From: Verrucomicrobiaceae bacterium UBA2429
GTDB lineage: Bacteria > Verrucomicrobiota > Verrucomicrobiia > Verrucomicrobiales > Verrucomicrobiaceae
Direction: 5' to 3'
Length of the DNA stretch: 64,000 bases
NCBI GenBank assembly: GCA_002343505.1
Contig: DDQZ01000024.1
Span: 186,404-250,403 of the forward strand
The notes beneath the pieces are model-generated. The model made no database searches and was not told the DNA's origin. It worked only from the letters and a program-made list of their open reading frames with translations. Both the position numbers and the translations under genes were made by a program. Positions 49,733 to 58,346 of the stretch are shown piece by piece (the stretch's first letter is position 1; every line of letters starts with the position of its first letter).

Positions 49733-51274
49733 TCAGCGCAGCAGACTGCGGGCGATGATCGAGTCCACCGGATTGAAATCATCCGTGAAAACCACGCCGC
49801 TGGCCGGCGCCTGGCGCGCGGGTATGTGGCTGGCGGCGAGGCGCGCGGCCACGCTGCCGCTGGTGTGGCGGCGGCCGGTGACGCTTTCCAGCCGGTTTTG
49901 ATGTGAGGCCATGATGATGATGTTCTGCACCGTCTGCCGCACGCCGGGATGCACGGCGAAGACCTCCACATTCGGAAAAACCTCCCGCAACGTGGAAAGC
50001 ATGCCGCCCAGCAGCTCGGCGTGCCGCCCCTGCACGGCGGAGATGATGTTCATCAGATAGACGCCATCGGGGGAAAGACGGTCGGACACGAGCTGAAAGA
50101 ACTCGCGCGTGGCCAGATGCGGCGGGATGGCGTGGACGCCGTTGTAAGCGTCGCCGAAAATCATGTCCCAGCGGTTGTCCGCGCGGATGCGCAGGAAGTG
50201 GCGCGCGTCGCCCGCGTGCGCCCTCACCTTCGGATGCTTGTCCAGGTTGAAAAACTCGCGCCCCACCTCAATGACCTGGGGGTCCAGTTCCGCCACGTCC
50301 ACCGAAGCGCCGGGATGCTCGCGCGAAAGCTCGCACGGCATGCCGAAAGCTCCCGCGCCAATGAACAAAGCGCTGGAGATTTTTCTCCCGTCCATCGCGG
50401 CCAGACGCCAGAAGTGCTGGTAGTCGAGGATCAGCGCTCCGGTGTCCGGATTGATGCCGCCCTCGGAAGTGGAGTCGAGCTGCAGACGGCGCTCGCGGCG
50501 CGGCGCGGCGCCGGTTTCGATGACCTTGATGTGATGATAGTAGGACTCGCGCTCGTGGATGACAGACTCGTTCGCGGGCGTTTTTGACACGGCGCTGGTC
50601 CCGCCCGCCAGCACTGCGGCCACGACCACTCTGACGCCGCTTTTCATCAGCACCCGCCCGAGGGCGAACGCGCACAGCGCAAGAAGAAGCAGAAGCAGGG
50701 CGCAGCCGATGAAGATGGACTTCACGCCGAAAGCCCCCAGCAGCACGAAGCCAGAGAGAAACGTGCCGACGAAGCTGCCCAGCGAGCCGAGCATGCTCAC
50801 CGTGCCCGCCGCGCCGCCGACATGCGTGTCCTTCCACGTCAGGCTGTAAAGGCGCACCGAGGCCGGCGAGACGGCGCCGAGCAGCGCGCCCGGCACAGCC
50901 AGCACGAGCAGCGAATAAAAAATCGGGCCGTCAATGAAACCGCTGCCCTCAAGCACGGGCGTGATCAGCGCGCCCAGCGCCGGAATGGCAAAGGTGAGCA
51001 CAGCCGCCACCGCCAGCAGCCAGCCGAGCACCTCCATGCCCGCTCGCCTGTCTGCCAGCCTGCCGCCGAGGTAGCCGCCGATGCTGAAGGAGATGAGGAT
51101 CACCCCGATGAGCGCTGTCCAGGTGTAGATGCTGTTGCCAAACATCGGCGCCAGCAGGCGCGCGGCGCTGATCTCGATGACCATCATGGCCGCGCCCGCG
51201 CAAAAGCAGGCCGTGCCGAGATAAAGACGCTCCAGGCGCGCGAGGCCGGCGGTGGGTTCGGGGGATTTGGGCAT
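49733..51274 (-). CDS. Fused MFS-like membrane / spermidine-synthase-like protein
   Basis: The 513-aa protein has an N-terminal half of about seven helices (CFCAGAAMMVIEISAARLLA, GVILISFSIGGYLGGRLADR, AVPGALLGAVSPASVRLYSL, FIGCALLLLLLALCAFALG). The C-terminal Rossmann methyltransferase-like domain is of polyamine-synthase type (ALFIGAGAFGMPCELSREHP, VDVAELDPQVIEVGREFFNL, DMIFGDAYNGVHAIPPHLAT). Such fusions are widespread and their substrate is not settled; aminopropyl transfer and transport have both been proposed. The Asp of GDAYNG fits an active-site acid. It is probably co-transcribed with the lipoprotein gene upstream (27-bp gap). Confidence 0.88.
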   Translation of the reverse strand: MPKSPEPTAGLARLERLYLGTACFCAGAAMMVIEISAARLLAPMFGNSIYTWTALIGVILISFSIGGYLGGRLADRRAGMEVLGWLLAVAAVLTFAIPALGALITPVLEGSGFIDGPIFYSLLVLAVPGALLGAVSPASVRLYSLTWKDTHVGGAAGTVSMLGSLGSFVGTFLSGFVLLGAFGVKSIFIGCALLLLLLALCAFALGRVLMKSGVRVVVAAVLAGGTSAVSKTPANESVIHERESYYHHIKVIETGAAPRRERRLQLDSTSEGGINPDTGALILDYQHFWRLAAMDGRKISSALFIGAGAFGMPCELSREHPGASVDVAELDPQVIEVGREFFNLDKHPKVRAHAGDARHFLRIRADNRWDMIFGDAYNGVHAIPPHLATREFFQLVSDRLSPDGVYLMNIISAVQGRHAELLGGMLSTLREVFPNVEVFAVHPGVRQTVQNIIIMASHQNRLESVTGRRHTSGSVAARLAASHIPARQAPASGVVFTDDFNPVDSIIARSLLR

Positions 51275-51301
51275 GGGGAATCAGGGGAAAACAGAAGAGA
51301 C

Positions 51302-51745
51302 TCAGTCGTTGTAAAACACCAGCGCCAGGATGCGCCAGCCTTTGGAGTCGCGCGCGAGCGTGAAGTAGTCCACTCCCGTGACCACCTCCCTGCCCTTCTC
51401 CAGCCGCCACGGCACCTCGGCGCAGGCCACGCGCGTGTCGCCGCTGATTTTCATGGCCGCGGGCGTCTCCTTCATAGGCACCGGGGAGCGCTCGTGCCCC
51501 AGCTTCTGCCCGTGCAGGAAATCAGTCAGCCCCTGACTGGAGGAGCGCCCGTTTTTCTCGACGAAGACCACGCGCGCCGCCGGATCAAAGCACGCGCCGT
51601 AGCCCTCCATGTCCCGCGCGGACCAGGTGGAGAAGTAGCGATCCAGGAACGCGCTGATCTCAGCCCTCCGCGGATGCTCGGCCGCGCCGCCGCACCCGGC
51701 GAGCAGCCAGCAGATGGAAAGAAAGACAGCGGTCGGCGGGCGCAT
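51302..51745 (-). CDS. NTF2/SnoaL-like lipoprotein
   Basis: The 147-aa protein has a lipobox (LSICWLLAGCGG) and an NTF2-like fold: RAEISAFLDRYFSTWSARDM, FDPAARVVFVEKNGR, SGDTRVACAEVPWRLEKGRE and VDYFTLARDSKGWRILALVF. Proteins of this superfamily form a cone-shaped ligand pocket, and function varies from enzyme to binding protein. It would be anchored in a membrane facing the periplasm. It sits 7 bp after parB and 27 bp before the MFS/spermidine-synthase gene, probably as part of one transcript. Confidence 0.8.
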   Translation of the reverse strand: MRPPTAVFLSICWLLAGCGGAAEHPRRAEISAFLDRYFSTWSARDMEGYGACFDPAARVVFVEKNGRSSSQGLTDFLHGQKLGHERSPVPMKETPAAMKISGDTRVACAEVPWRLEKGREVVTGVDYFTLARDSKGWRILALVFYND

Positions 51746-51752
51746 GGGCGGA

Positions 51753-52658
51753 TCAGTCTTCGAGCTGCTCCTCCGGCACGCCCATCAACGCCAGGATGCG
51801 GTTCAGATCCTCGACACCGTAATAGTCAATCTGGATGTGCCCCTTCTTCTCCCCGTGGGTGATGGCCACTCCGGTGATGAGCCGGTCCATGAGCCGCTGC
51901 TTCACGGCGGCAATGGCGCGCGCCTCCTCGTTGTCGCCAAGCTGCGGCTTGGGCTGCGGCGGGTGCAGCACCGCCTGCGCCAGCTTTTCCGCGCCCCGCA
52001 CCGTGAGGCTGCGGCGCACGATCTCGTCGGCGGCCTTCTCCTGCTCGCCGGCGTCCTTGAGTGTCAGCAGCACCTTGGCGTGCCCGGTGCTCAACTGCCT
52101 GCCGGAGAGCATTTTCTGCACCGGCTCGCACAGGTCCAGCAGGCGCATGGTGTTGGCCACGGTGGCGCGGTTTTTGCCCACGCGCTGGGCGATGTCCTCC
52201 TGCCTCATGCCGAAATCCTTCGACAGCCGCTCATAGGCGCGCGCCTCTTCGATGGGGTTCAGATCCTCGCGCTGCAGATTCTCGATGAGCGCCATCTCCA
52301 GCACATCCTTGTCGCTGGCCTGGCGGGTGATGACCGGCACTTCGGCCAGCCCCAGCTCCCGCGAGGCGCGGTAGCGGCGCTCGCCAGCGATCAGCTCCAG
52401 CTTCCCGTTCACAGGCCGGACGATCAGCGGCTGGATGATCCCGTGCTCGCGGATGGAATCCATCAGCTCGCGGAGCTGCTCCTGCACAAACTCCTTGCGC
52501 GGCTGCAGCGGGCTGGGCACCACCTGGTCCATCGGAACACGGTTCACCACATCCCCCGGCGCGGGTTGCGCCAGAGGGGGCGGACTCGCCACCCCTTTGA
52601 CCGCCGAGGGCGCCGAGATCAGCGCGGCGAGTCCTTTTCCAAGTGCAGATTTAGCCAT
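51753..52658 (-). CDS. parB: ParB-family chromosome partition protein
   Basis: The 301-aa protein has the N-terminal ParB/CTPase region (VNRVPMDQVVPSPLQPRKEF, LIVRPVNGKLELIAGERRYR), the HTH that reads parS (LSKDFGMRQEDIAQRVGKNR), linker DLCEPVQKMLSGRQLSTGHA and the C-terminal dimer domain. GERRYRAS is the family hallmark. ParB loads on parS sites and with ParA drives chromosome segregation. No parA gene is adjacent: upstream on the same strand lie a short gap and then a TIR-like gene. I did not notice a parS-like 16-mer in this window. Confidence 0.93.
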   Translation of the reverse strand: MAKSALGKGLAALISAPSAVKGVASPPPLAQPAPGDVVNRVPMDQVVPSPLQPRKEFVQEQLRELMDSIREHGIIQPLIVRPVNGKLELIAGERRYRASRELGLAEVPVITRQASDKDVLEMALIENLQREDLNPIEEARAYERLSKDFGMRQEDIAQRVGKNRATVANTMRLLDLCEPVQKMLSGRQLSTGHAKVLLTLKDAGEQEKAADEIVRRSLTVRGAEKLAQAVLHPPQPKPQLGDNEEARAIAAVKQRLMDRLITGVAITHGEKKGHIQIDYYGVEDLNRILALMGVPEEQLED

Positions 52659-52810
52659 AGGGCGGCGAGGTTAATGAGCGCGCCCCGGATGGCAAACTGC
52701 TTTTGCCACGCCGCCTCCGCAGCCTTGAATTTGCGTTGTTTTTTTGCGCGCGGAGCGCCGCGGACGCCCCATTTCACAGCGCCGGGATTTTGGATGCGCG
52801 CGGCCTTGCC

Positions 52811-53782
52811 TCAGCCGCGCGCCATTTCCGCCTTCATCGCTTGCGCCAGTTTCGGCAGGACTGCGGAGGTGATCTCATCATCGCTCAAACCGCGCTGGTA
52901 ACGCGCGGTGAGCAGGCCGTCGAGATCACTGAGGCTGGGTATGCCCTGATCGGGCTGCACGAGGAACGCGCGCGCCGAAGTGTGCTGCCCGATGAACATG
53001 CCCAACTCCAGGATGACGTTGCCAATGGGCATGCGGTCGTCGGCAGGGTCTTTGCCGACACTTTTGTCCAGCCAGCGCGGCAGCCAGTCAGGCTTGCGCC
53101 TGCGCGGGGAGAAGCTGTCCTGAGGACCGATGATGCAAACGGCCATCTGATAGCGGGAAAGAGCGCCCTCCAAAGCGCCCAGAATCGAGCCTCCAAGGCT
53201 GAGAGCCTTCGTCCAAAGATCGAGATGAAGCTGTGGGAGTTCCGACTGCAAGGCAGCCTGGATTTTTTCCGCCAGAGGAATGCCCGCAGTGGTGGAGGCC
53301 AGGAAGACGGATGGTCGCGCGGGCAGGCGGCAGGGCGCGCGCTCGGCCTGGAATTCGCGCAATGCCGACTGGTGAAAGTCCGCCAGCCCTGCCAGCAGCG
53401 GCTCAATGCGCTCGCTGATCTGCTGATAGGCGCCTCCTTTGACCAAATCGGCGTGGATGCGCGGCCACTGCGAGGGGTCTGCCACGGCTTGGTCGAGTTG
53501 TTTGACGATCCGGTTTACGTCTGCCACGGCATCACGCAGGTGCTCCATGAGAGCCTTGGCATCCGGGGTGTCTTTGGAGAGCTTGGCAAAGATGCGCTTC
53601 GTCTCGAACAGGGCGTGCAACTCATTGTGCAGAACCATCGCGAGACGGTGATGATGGCCGGCCTCTCCGGAGTGCTCAATGCCCAGTTCCAAACCGTGCA
53701 GGTCGGCCTGGGTGCTGGCCATCTCAAGCGCCTCGCGCAGGATGGAGCGGCATACGAGCTTGTTCAGTGCCTGGATCATCAT
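52811..53782 (-). CDS. TIR-like (predicted nucleotide-binding) protein with helical N-terminus
   Basis: The 323-aa protein has two parts. Residues 1-150 are helical, with His-rich HSGEAGHHHRLAMVLHNELH. Residues about 157-310 resemble the TIR-like domain known from bacterial defence effectors: PSVFLASTTAGIPLAEKIQA as first strand and loop, YQMAVCIIGPQDSFSPRRRK, then MPIGNVILELGMFIGQHTSA with Glu259 in the NVxxELG motif where related domains hold the catalytic Glu of NAD+ cleavage. It lies 20 bp downstream of a 145-aa helical gene. I infer a two-gene defence or abortive-infection module. Cleavage activity and trigger are unproven. Confidence 0.7.
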   Translation of the reverse strand: MMIQALNKLVCRSILREALEMASTQADLHGLELGIEHSGEAGHHHRLAMVLHNELHALFETKRIFAKLSKDTPDAKALMEHLRDAVADVNRIVKQLDQAVADPSQWPRIHADLVKGGAYQQISERIEPLLAGLADFHQSALREFQAERAPCRLPARPSVFLASTTAGIPLAEKIQAALQSELPQLHLDLWTKALSLGGSILGALEGALSRYQMAVCIIGPQDSFSPRRRKPDWLPRWLDKSVGKDPADDRMPIGNVILELGMFIGQHTSARAFLVQPDQGIPSLSDLDGLLTARYQRGLSDDEITSAVLPKLAQAMKAEMARG

Positions 53783-53802
53783 GGCCGGCAGGAGGGGGAT
53801 GG

Positions 53803-54240
53803 TCAGGCCGCCAGCCTTCGGGCTGCCGCCTGCTTGCGCAGGGAGCGCAGGAACGCCTCCCGCCCCTCGTCGAGCCTCTGCGCGATGAGTCTCGCGCGCA
53901 GGGAAATGTTTTCGTGAAAACGGGCGAACTCGATTTGCTGCACGGCTTCAAGCGTGTCACATGGAAAAGCACTGATGAGCGCCGCCGCCTCCTCGAATTC
54001 GGCGCGAGCCTCGCGGGCAGGGTCCAGGATTTCATCGCTGACGGATGAACTGCCGAGTTGGGTGCCGAGGTAGATGAACTTGTCACGAGCGGCGCGGCAT
54101 GCGGCCTTGGCAGCGGAAAAGGTGACGCAAACGCGTAAATTTCCGATGGCTGCATCCCATGCGGATTTCACTTCCTCCCAGGTCAAGGGACGCACATCAT
54201 AGGGCTGGACGGACGTGGGATCAGCGGTGATTGAGGCCAT
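53803..54240 (-). CDS. 145-aa helical partner of the TIR-like protein
   Basis: The protein is almost all alpha-helix (WEEVKSAWDAAIGNLRVCVT, AREARAEFEEAAALISAFPC, LEAVQQIEFARFHENISLRA) and ends Ala/Arg-rich. No leader or known motif. It precedes the TIR-like gene on the same strand with a 20-bp gap and is probably co-transcribed. It could be a sensor, chaperone or inhibitor of the TIR-like protein. The assignment rests on context only. Confidence 0.65.
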   Translation of the reverse strand: MASITADPTSVQPYDVRPLTWEEVKSAWDAAIGNLRVCVTFSAAKAACRAARDKFIYLGTQLGSSSVSDEILDPAREARAEFEEAAALISAFPCDTLEAVQQIEFARFHENISLRARLIAQRLDEGREAFLRSLRKQAAARRLAA

Positions 54241-54441
54241 GATTTGGGAAGGCTGTAGCAGAGAACCGGCCAGGAGGTCAAAGGGAAGTTTAAATAAACG
54301 CCTCCCCTTAGAGTCCGGCCGAGTCCGGCATCATCAGACATCTTTGTCGTTATGCCAGCGGGAATTTCAAGCCCTGCATGCCCCCTTTGAATGGCGGCTG
54401 GCGGTTCATCCCATTGGGATCAAAATCCAACACGCCTTCCC

Positions 54442-56055
54442 TCAAGGCTGCGATGCCGCCGGCGGCGGCGGCGACACTGGCAGTGCGCCGGGGGGGGCGG
54501 CTGCTGGTGCAGGGTTTGCGGAGGGCGAAGTGGCCGGGACTGCCGCACCCGGCGTGGCGGGGACATCCGCGGATGCCGGCGCGGCGGCGGGAGCGGCAGC
54601 CGGGGTCTCCGGCGTGGTGGTGGCGATGGGGTCGGCGACGGGCGGATCGGGCTTTTTGAAAAGGTCCTCCCAGCGGTGCATGACGGCGGCGGCGTTTGAC
54701 GTGCCGATCTCCTCCAGATACTCGGCGCAGCGCTCGTGCCAGCGGTCGAGATCGGGCGGACCGAAGGGCTTTTCGGCGGTGCCAGGAAAGATGACATAGG
54801 TGACTTTGAGCTCGCTCTCCGGACGGCGGTAGGGGGTGGCTTTGTCGTTGATGGTCTTTGCCATGAGCAGGGAGGCCTCGCCCATTTTTTGCGTGGGGCC
54901 GTAGTCGCCGCAGATGGCGGGGTAGATTTTGCCGCCATGCACCACGACGGCGTAGTCGCCGATTTTCGGCGTGTGCGGGTTGCTGTCGGCGTATGGGCGG
55001 AAGAGCAGGGAGATGACGATGAAGGGGTCTTTCTCGGCGATGAGGCTGCTGCGCGCCTTCATGTCCTTAATCTCAAGGTCGAGCTGGCTGATCTGGGCGC
55101 GCAGGTAGGCGTTGCGCTCGGCGCTGAGGCCCTTGACGGCGTATTCTTCCCTGGCCTTTTTCAGCCGCGCCTCCCACCTGGAGAGCAGCGGGTTCGGCGT
55201 CTTGGTGCGCTTGCCCCAGGCGTAGCTGGTGAAGGGCTGGTAGTAGTCGGACATGTAGATGTACTCGTCCAGGGTCGGCATCCGGTCGCCGTCGGAGCCG
55301 TCAGCCACCACGTCCATCTCGGACTGGATGAGCAGGGCTTTGCGATTGGAGACGGGGTGGGTGAGCTCGAGGATGGTCTCGCAGTCGAAGAAATTGTGGC
55401 GGTCGAGCACGCGGTTGAGGCGGGTGATGTCGCGCTGGATGCCGCGGGTTTTGTTCTCGTAGAGCTTGTGGTAGAAGCCGGAGACCCTGGAGGCGGGGAT
55501 CATGGCGTCGAGGCCGGGCAGCAGTGATGGCAGGGCGGGATTGATGCGGGAAAGCTCCTGGAGGCTTTGGTTGGCCTTCGGCACGCGCACGGTGAGTTGG
55601 AACTCGGCCTTGTAGGCTTCGGGGTCGAGCCGCTCCAGGCTCGCATAGGTGCCCTGCTCCATAAGCAGGTTGCTCTTGATGGTGATGCCGTTGTACAGCG
55701 TGGCCACGTCCACCTCCTTGCGTGGGATGAACGCATCCGGCAGGGGCGGCGGCGGCGCAGGCACTTCCTTGACGACCTCCTTGACCACTTCTTTGACGAT
55801 CTCCCTCGGCGGCGCCTGGACGATCTTCTCCACCTCCTTCGTGACGACCTGGGTGCGCTCCTCCTTCCACGCGGTGGCGATCTCTTTGAGCGCGGTTTTG
55901 ATCCTGCCCGCGAACGGCGTGAAAGGCAGCACCAGCAGCATGGCGATGATCACCAGCACCAGCAGCCGGCTGAGCGAGGCGATGACACCCGGCCCCCTCG
56001 GCGGCGGCGGCGTTGGATCATCGGAAAGCGGAGTCGTGGGCGTGGAGTCTCTCAT
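54442..56055 (-). CDS. Membrane-anchored protein with GH75 (chitosanase)-like domain
   Basis: The 537-aa protein has one helix (about 28-48, SRLLVLVIIAMLLVLPFTPF), then a stalk rich in KEV repeats (VVKEVVKEVPAPPPPLPDAF). A helical middle and a domain from about 345 to 425 follow: FIVISLLFRPYADSNP, IGDYAVVVHGGKIYPAICGD and TQKMGEASLLMAKTI. The GD...GEAS pattern with Asp384 and Glu393 nine apart matches the catalytic Asp/Glu arrangement I recall for GH75 chitosanases. A long Pro/Ala/Thr tail ends the protein. It may hydrolyse chitosan-like or cell-wall glycans outside the cytoplasmic membrane, but activity is inferred. Confidence 0.65.
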   Translation of the reverse strand: MRDSTPTTPLSDDPTPPPPRGPGVIASLSRLLVLVIIAMLLVLPFTPFAGRIKTALKEIATAWKEERTQVVTKEVEKIVQAPPREIVKEVVKEVVKEVPAPPPPLPDAFIPRKEVDVATLYNGITIKSNLLMEQGTYASLERLDPEAYKAEFQLTVRVPKANQSLQELSRINPALPSLLPGLDAMIPASRVSGFYHKLYENKTRGIQRDITRLNRVLDRHNFFDCETILELTHPVSNRKALLIQSEMDVVADGSDGDRMPTLDEYIYMSDYYQPFTSYAWGKRTKTPNPLLSRWEARLKKAREEYAVKGLSAERNAYLRAQISQLDLEIKDMKARSSLIAEKDPFIVISLLFRPYADSNPHTPKIGDYAVVVHGGKIYPAICGDYGPTQKMGEASLLMAKTINDKATPYRRPESELKVTYVIFPGTAEKPFGPPDLDRWHERCAEYLEEIGTSNAAAVMHRWEDLFKKPDPPVADPIATTTPETPAAAPAAAPASADVPATPGAAVPATSPSANPAPAAAPPGALPVSPPPPAASQP

Positions 56056-56888
56056 TTCGGCGGCGGGGGTGCTGCGGAAACCTTGGCCCGCGCGTGCCGC
56101 GCCCGCAAGAGCCTGTGCAGCACGAAACGCGGCAGATGGCGGAACAGGCAGGCCGCCGCCTTCACGCCCGCGCCCGGAAACACCAGCGGCCCGCCATTTT
56201 CCAAAGTCCGCAGGGCAGCCGCCACCACCGCCTCCGGCGGCTGGCGCAAAACACCCTGCCCCGCGCGGTCCGTGTCCGTGCCATCCGGGCGGCGCGCCGC
56301 CTTGCTGAAGCCGGTGGGCGTGGGGCCGGGGCAGACGCAGGCCACCGCCACGCCCTCCGCCTCCAGCTCCACGGACAGCGCCAGGGAAAAGCGGGTCATG
56401 AACGCCTTGCTCGCCGCGTAGCAGGCCGTGTCCGGCATGGGCAGCTCCCCCGCCAGGGAGCTGACATTGAGGATGCCCCCCGGCCTGCGCAGGAGCGGCA
56501 GCAACGCGCGCGTGAGCAGCACCGGAGCCGTCATGTTCAAGTCCAGCATCAACCGCAGCTTCGCCGGGTCCGCCGTCGCCAAAGAGCCGTAGTCACCCAT
56601 GCCCGCGTTGTTGATGAGCAAATCCGGCCCGAAGCGCGACTCGGCAAGCCGCCTTTCCACCTCCCCTCTGCCCTGCTCGTCCGCCAGGTCCGCCGCGCAC
56701 AGCTCGACACGCAGCGCCGCGTTCACCCGCGCGCACTCCGCCCGCACCGCCTCCAGCGCCGCCTCCCCGCGCGCCACCAGCATCAGCGCCGAGGCGCGGG
56801 GCGCGAGCTGCCTGGCAAACTCCGCGCCAAGCCCGGAGGACGCGCCGGTGATGACGGCCCGGCAGCCGCTGAGAGTGAATGAGGTCAT
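56052..56888 (-). CDS. Short-chain dehydrogenase/reductase
   Basis: Starting at ATG 56888 gives 278 aa with the SDR pattern: AVITGASSGLGAEFARQLAP (TGxxxGxG), LLINNAGMGDYGS, the Ser in ILNVSSLAGELP, and YAASKAF with catalytic Tyr and Lys. CVCPGPTPTGFSKAARRPDG is typical of YqjQ/DltE-like SDRs that act on hydrophobic or lipid substrates. The tail is basic and Pro-rich. It overlaps the GH75-like gene by 4 nt and is divergent from the cupin gene with a 34-bp gap, so promoters must overlap. Confidence 0.9.
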   Translation of the reverse strand: MTSFTLSGCRAVITGASSGLGAEFARQLAPRASALMLVARGEAALEAVRAECARVNAALRVELCAADLADEQGRGEVERRLAESRFGPDLLINNAGMGDYGSLATADPAKLRLMLDLNMTAPVLLTRALLPLLRRPGGILNVSSLAGELPMPDTACYAASKAFMTRFSLALSVELEAEGVAVACVCPGPTPTGFSKAARRPDGTDTDRAGQGVLRQPPEAVVAAALRTLENGGPLVFPGAGVKAAACLFRHLPRFVLHRLLRARHARAKVSAAPPPPK

Positions 56889-56922
56889 GGCAAGGCTTGC
56901 GCCAGAGCCGGCGCGCGGGACC

Positions 56923-57291
56923 ATGAGCCACGCGCCCATGACCATCAACAACCTTTCCCAACAGTCCCCATTCACCACCAAGGACGGCAGCACCATTCGC
57001 AGCATCCTCGACCGCACCAATGCGCCAGTCGCGAACCAAAGCCTCGCCGAGGCCACCATACCTGTCGGCAAGGCCACCGAACGTCACTACCACAAGCTCA
57101 GCGAAGAATTCTACTTCATCCTCGAAGGCACCGGCACCATGGAAATCAACGGTGAGGAGCGCCCCGTCACCCCCGGCGATGCCATTTTGATCCCGCCGGG
57201 AGCCTGGCATCAGATTACCGCTTCGCAGACCCTGCGCTTCCTCTGCTGCTGCGCGCCGCCCTACAGCCATGAGGACACCTGTTTCGAGTGA
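56923..57291 (+). CDS. Small cupin-domain protein
   Basis: The 122-aa protein (start ATG 56923 or 56938) has the two cupin motifs: ERHYHKLSEEFYFILEGTGT (G-x5-HxH-x-E style) and ITPGDAILIPPGAWHQI-type PGDAILIPPGAWHQITAS. It probably binds a metal through the His and Glu residues. Sugar isomerases, dioxygenases and sensor proteins share the fold, so function is open. A small palindromic repeat begins at its stop codon (57290). Confidence 0.85.
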   Translation: MSHAPMTINNLSQQSPFTTKDGSTIRSILDRTNAPVANQSLAEATIPVGKATERHYHKLSEEFYFILEGTGTMEINGEERPVTPGDAILIPPGAWHQITASQTLRFLCCCAPPYSHEDTCFE

Positions 57292-57325
57292 CACCCTTCA
57301 AGGAGTGTCGAGGCGCTTCGCCTCG
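57290..57325. repeat. Palindromic repeat overlapping the cupin stop codon
   Basis: An imperfect GACAC...GTGTC palindrome (57290-57309) is directly followed by CGAGGCG-CTT-CGCCTCG (57309-57325), a perfect 7-bp hairpin. The first overlaps the TGA stop of the cupin gene. They may end transcription. The rest of the 246-bp gap up to the sigma-factor gene looks GC-rich and repeat-like, with no gene recognised. Confidence 0.55.
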
Positions 57326-57558
57326 CCCGGTTGCCGAGTTTTGGGAGGCGGGGCGCTCCACCCTCGAAACGCGCAGCAGGGCCGCCTCCGGCGTCGTCGA
57401 GAGCGAGCTGCAGGTGTGAATGACCGGTCCGCGTCGCATGCGCCTTATGTCCAAGCGCAGCGGGCTGAGGATGGCGGGCCCGCTTTTCCGCCGGGCGCAC
57501 TTGCCAGCCATACGCGAAGCACGCAATTTGCGCTCACATGCCCACCCGCTCACAGCCC

Positions 57559-58290
57559 ATGCCAGAGGCCGCCCGCGCAAACGTGGCATTTCTAACCACG
57601 CGATGGAGCCGCGTGATGCTGGCCGGGCAGGAGGACATGGATTCGGCGCAGGAAGCGCTGGCAGGCCTCTGCCAGGACTACTGGTATCCGCTCTACGCCT
57701 ACTGCCGCAGGCAGGGCCTGGAAATGCATGACGCGCAGGATGCCACGCAGGGTTTTTTCAATCATCTGCTGGAGGCTGGCACGCTCCAGCGCGCGAGGGC
57801 GGAGCAGGGGCGGTTCCGCACCTTTCTGCTCGGCTCGCTGCGGCATTTCCTGGCGAATGAGCGCCGCCATCAAAATGCCGCCAAGCGGAGCGGAGGCGCG
57901 GTGGTTTCCTTTGATGAAATGGCCGCCGAACAGCGCTTTGCCAGCGAGCCTGCGGACTCGGCCACGCCGGAGAGCCTGTTTGAGCGCGGATGGGCCTTTG
58001 CCCTCATCGAGCGCGTTTTCCGCCGCCTGGAGGACGAGTATCTGGCCGCGGAAAAACACGCCCTTTTCTCCGCCCTCCGACCACTGCTGACCGCTGAGTC
58101 CGCACGCCCTGGCCACGAGGCGCTGGCCGTCAGCCTGGGCATGAGCACGGCAGCGGTGGGCACGGCGGTCTTCCGCATGAGGCGGCGCTATGGCGAGCTG
58201 ATGCGGGAGGAGATCGCGCAAACCGTGGCCTCCCCCGCCGAGGTGGAGGAGGAGATCGCCCACCTGATCCGCGTGGTGGCGCGCGGCTGA
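57559..58290 (+). CDS. ECF-like RNA polymerase sigma factor linked to a Ser/Thr kinase
   Basis: The 243-aa protein (start 57559; ATG 57538 also possible) has region 2 (LAGLCQDYWYPLYAYCRRQG, DAQDATQGFFNHLLEAGTLQ, RFRTFLLGSLRHFLANERRH) and a region-4-like helix-turn-helix (HEALAVSLGMSTAAVGTAVF, RMRRRYGELMREEIA). This form is typical of planctomycete/verrucomicrobial sigma factors that precede protein-kinase genes. The WD40 kinase gene starts 56 bp downstream. In described relatives the kinase phosphorylates the sigma factor to activate it; I infer the same here. Confidence 0.85.
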   Translation: MPEAARANVAFLTTRWSRVMLAGQEDMDSAQEALAGLCQDYWYPLYAYCRRQGLEMHDAQDATQGFFNHLLEAGTLQRARAEQGRFRTFLLGSLRHFLANERRHQNAAKRSGGAVVSFDEMAAEQRFASEPADSATPESLFERGWAFALIERVFRRLEDEYLAAEKHALFSALRPLLTAESARPGHEALAVSLGMSTAAVGTAVFRMRRRYGELMREEIAQTVASPAEVEEEIAHLIRVVARG

Positions 58291-58346
58291 AAAAGTCTGT
58301 CAAGAAGCCGTGCCAACGGGTGAGAACCCCAGTGCAAATCCCATCC

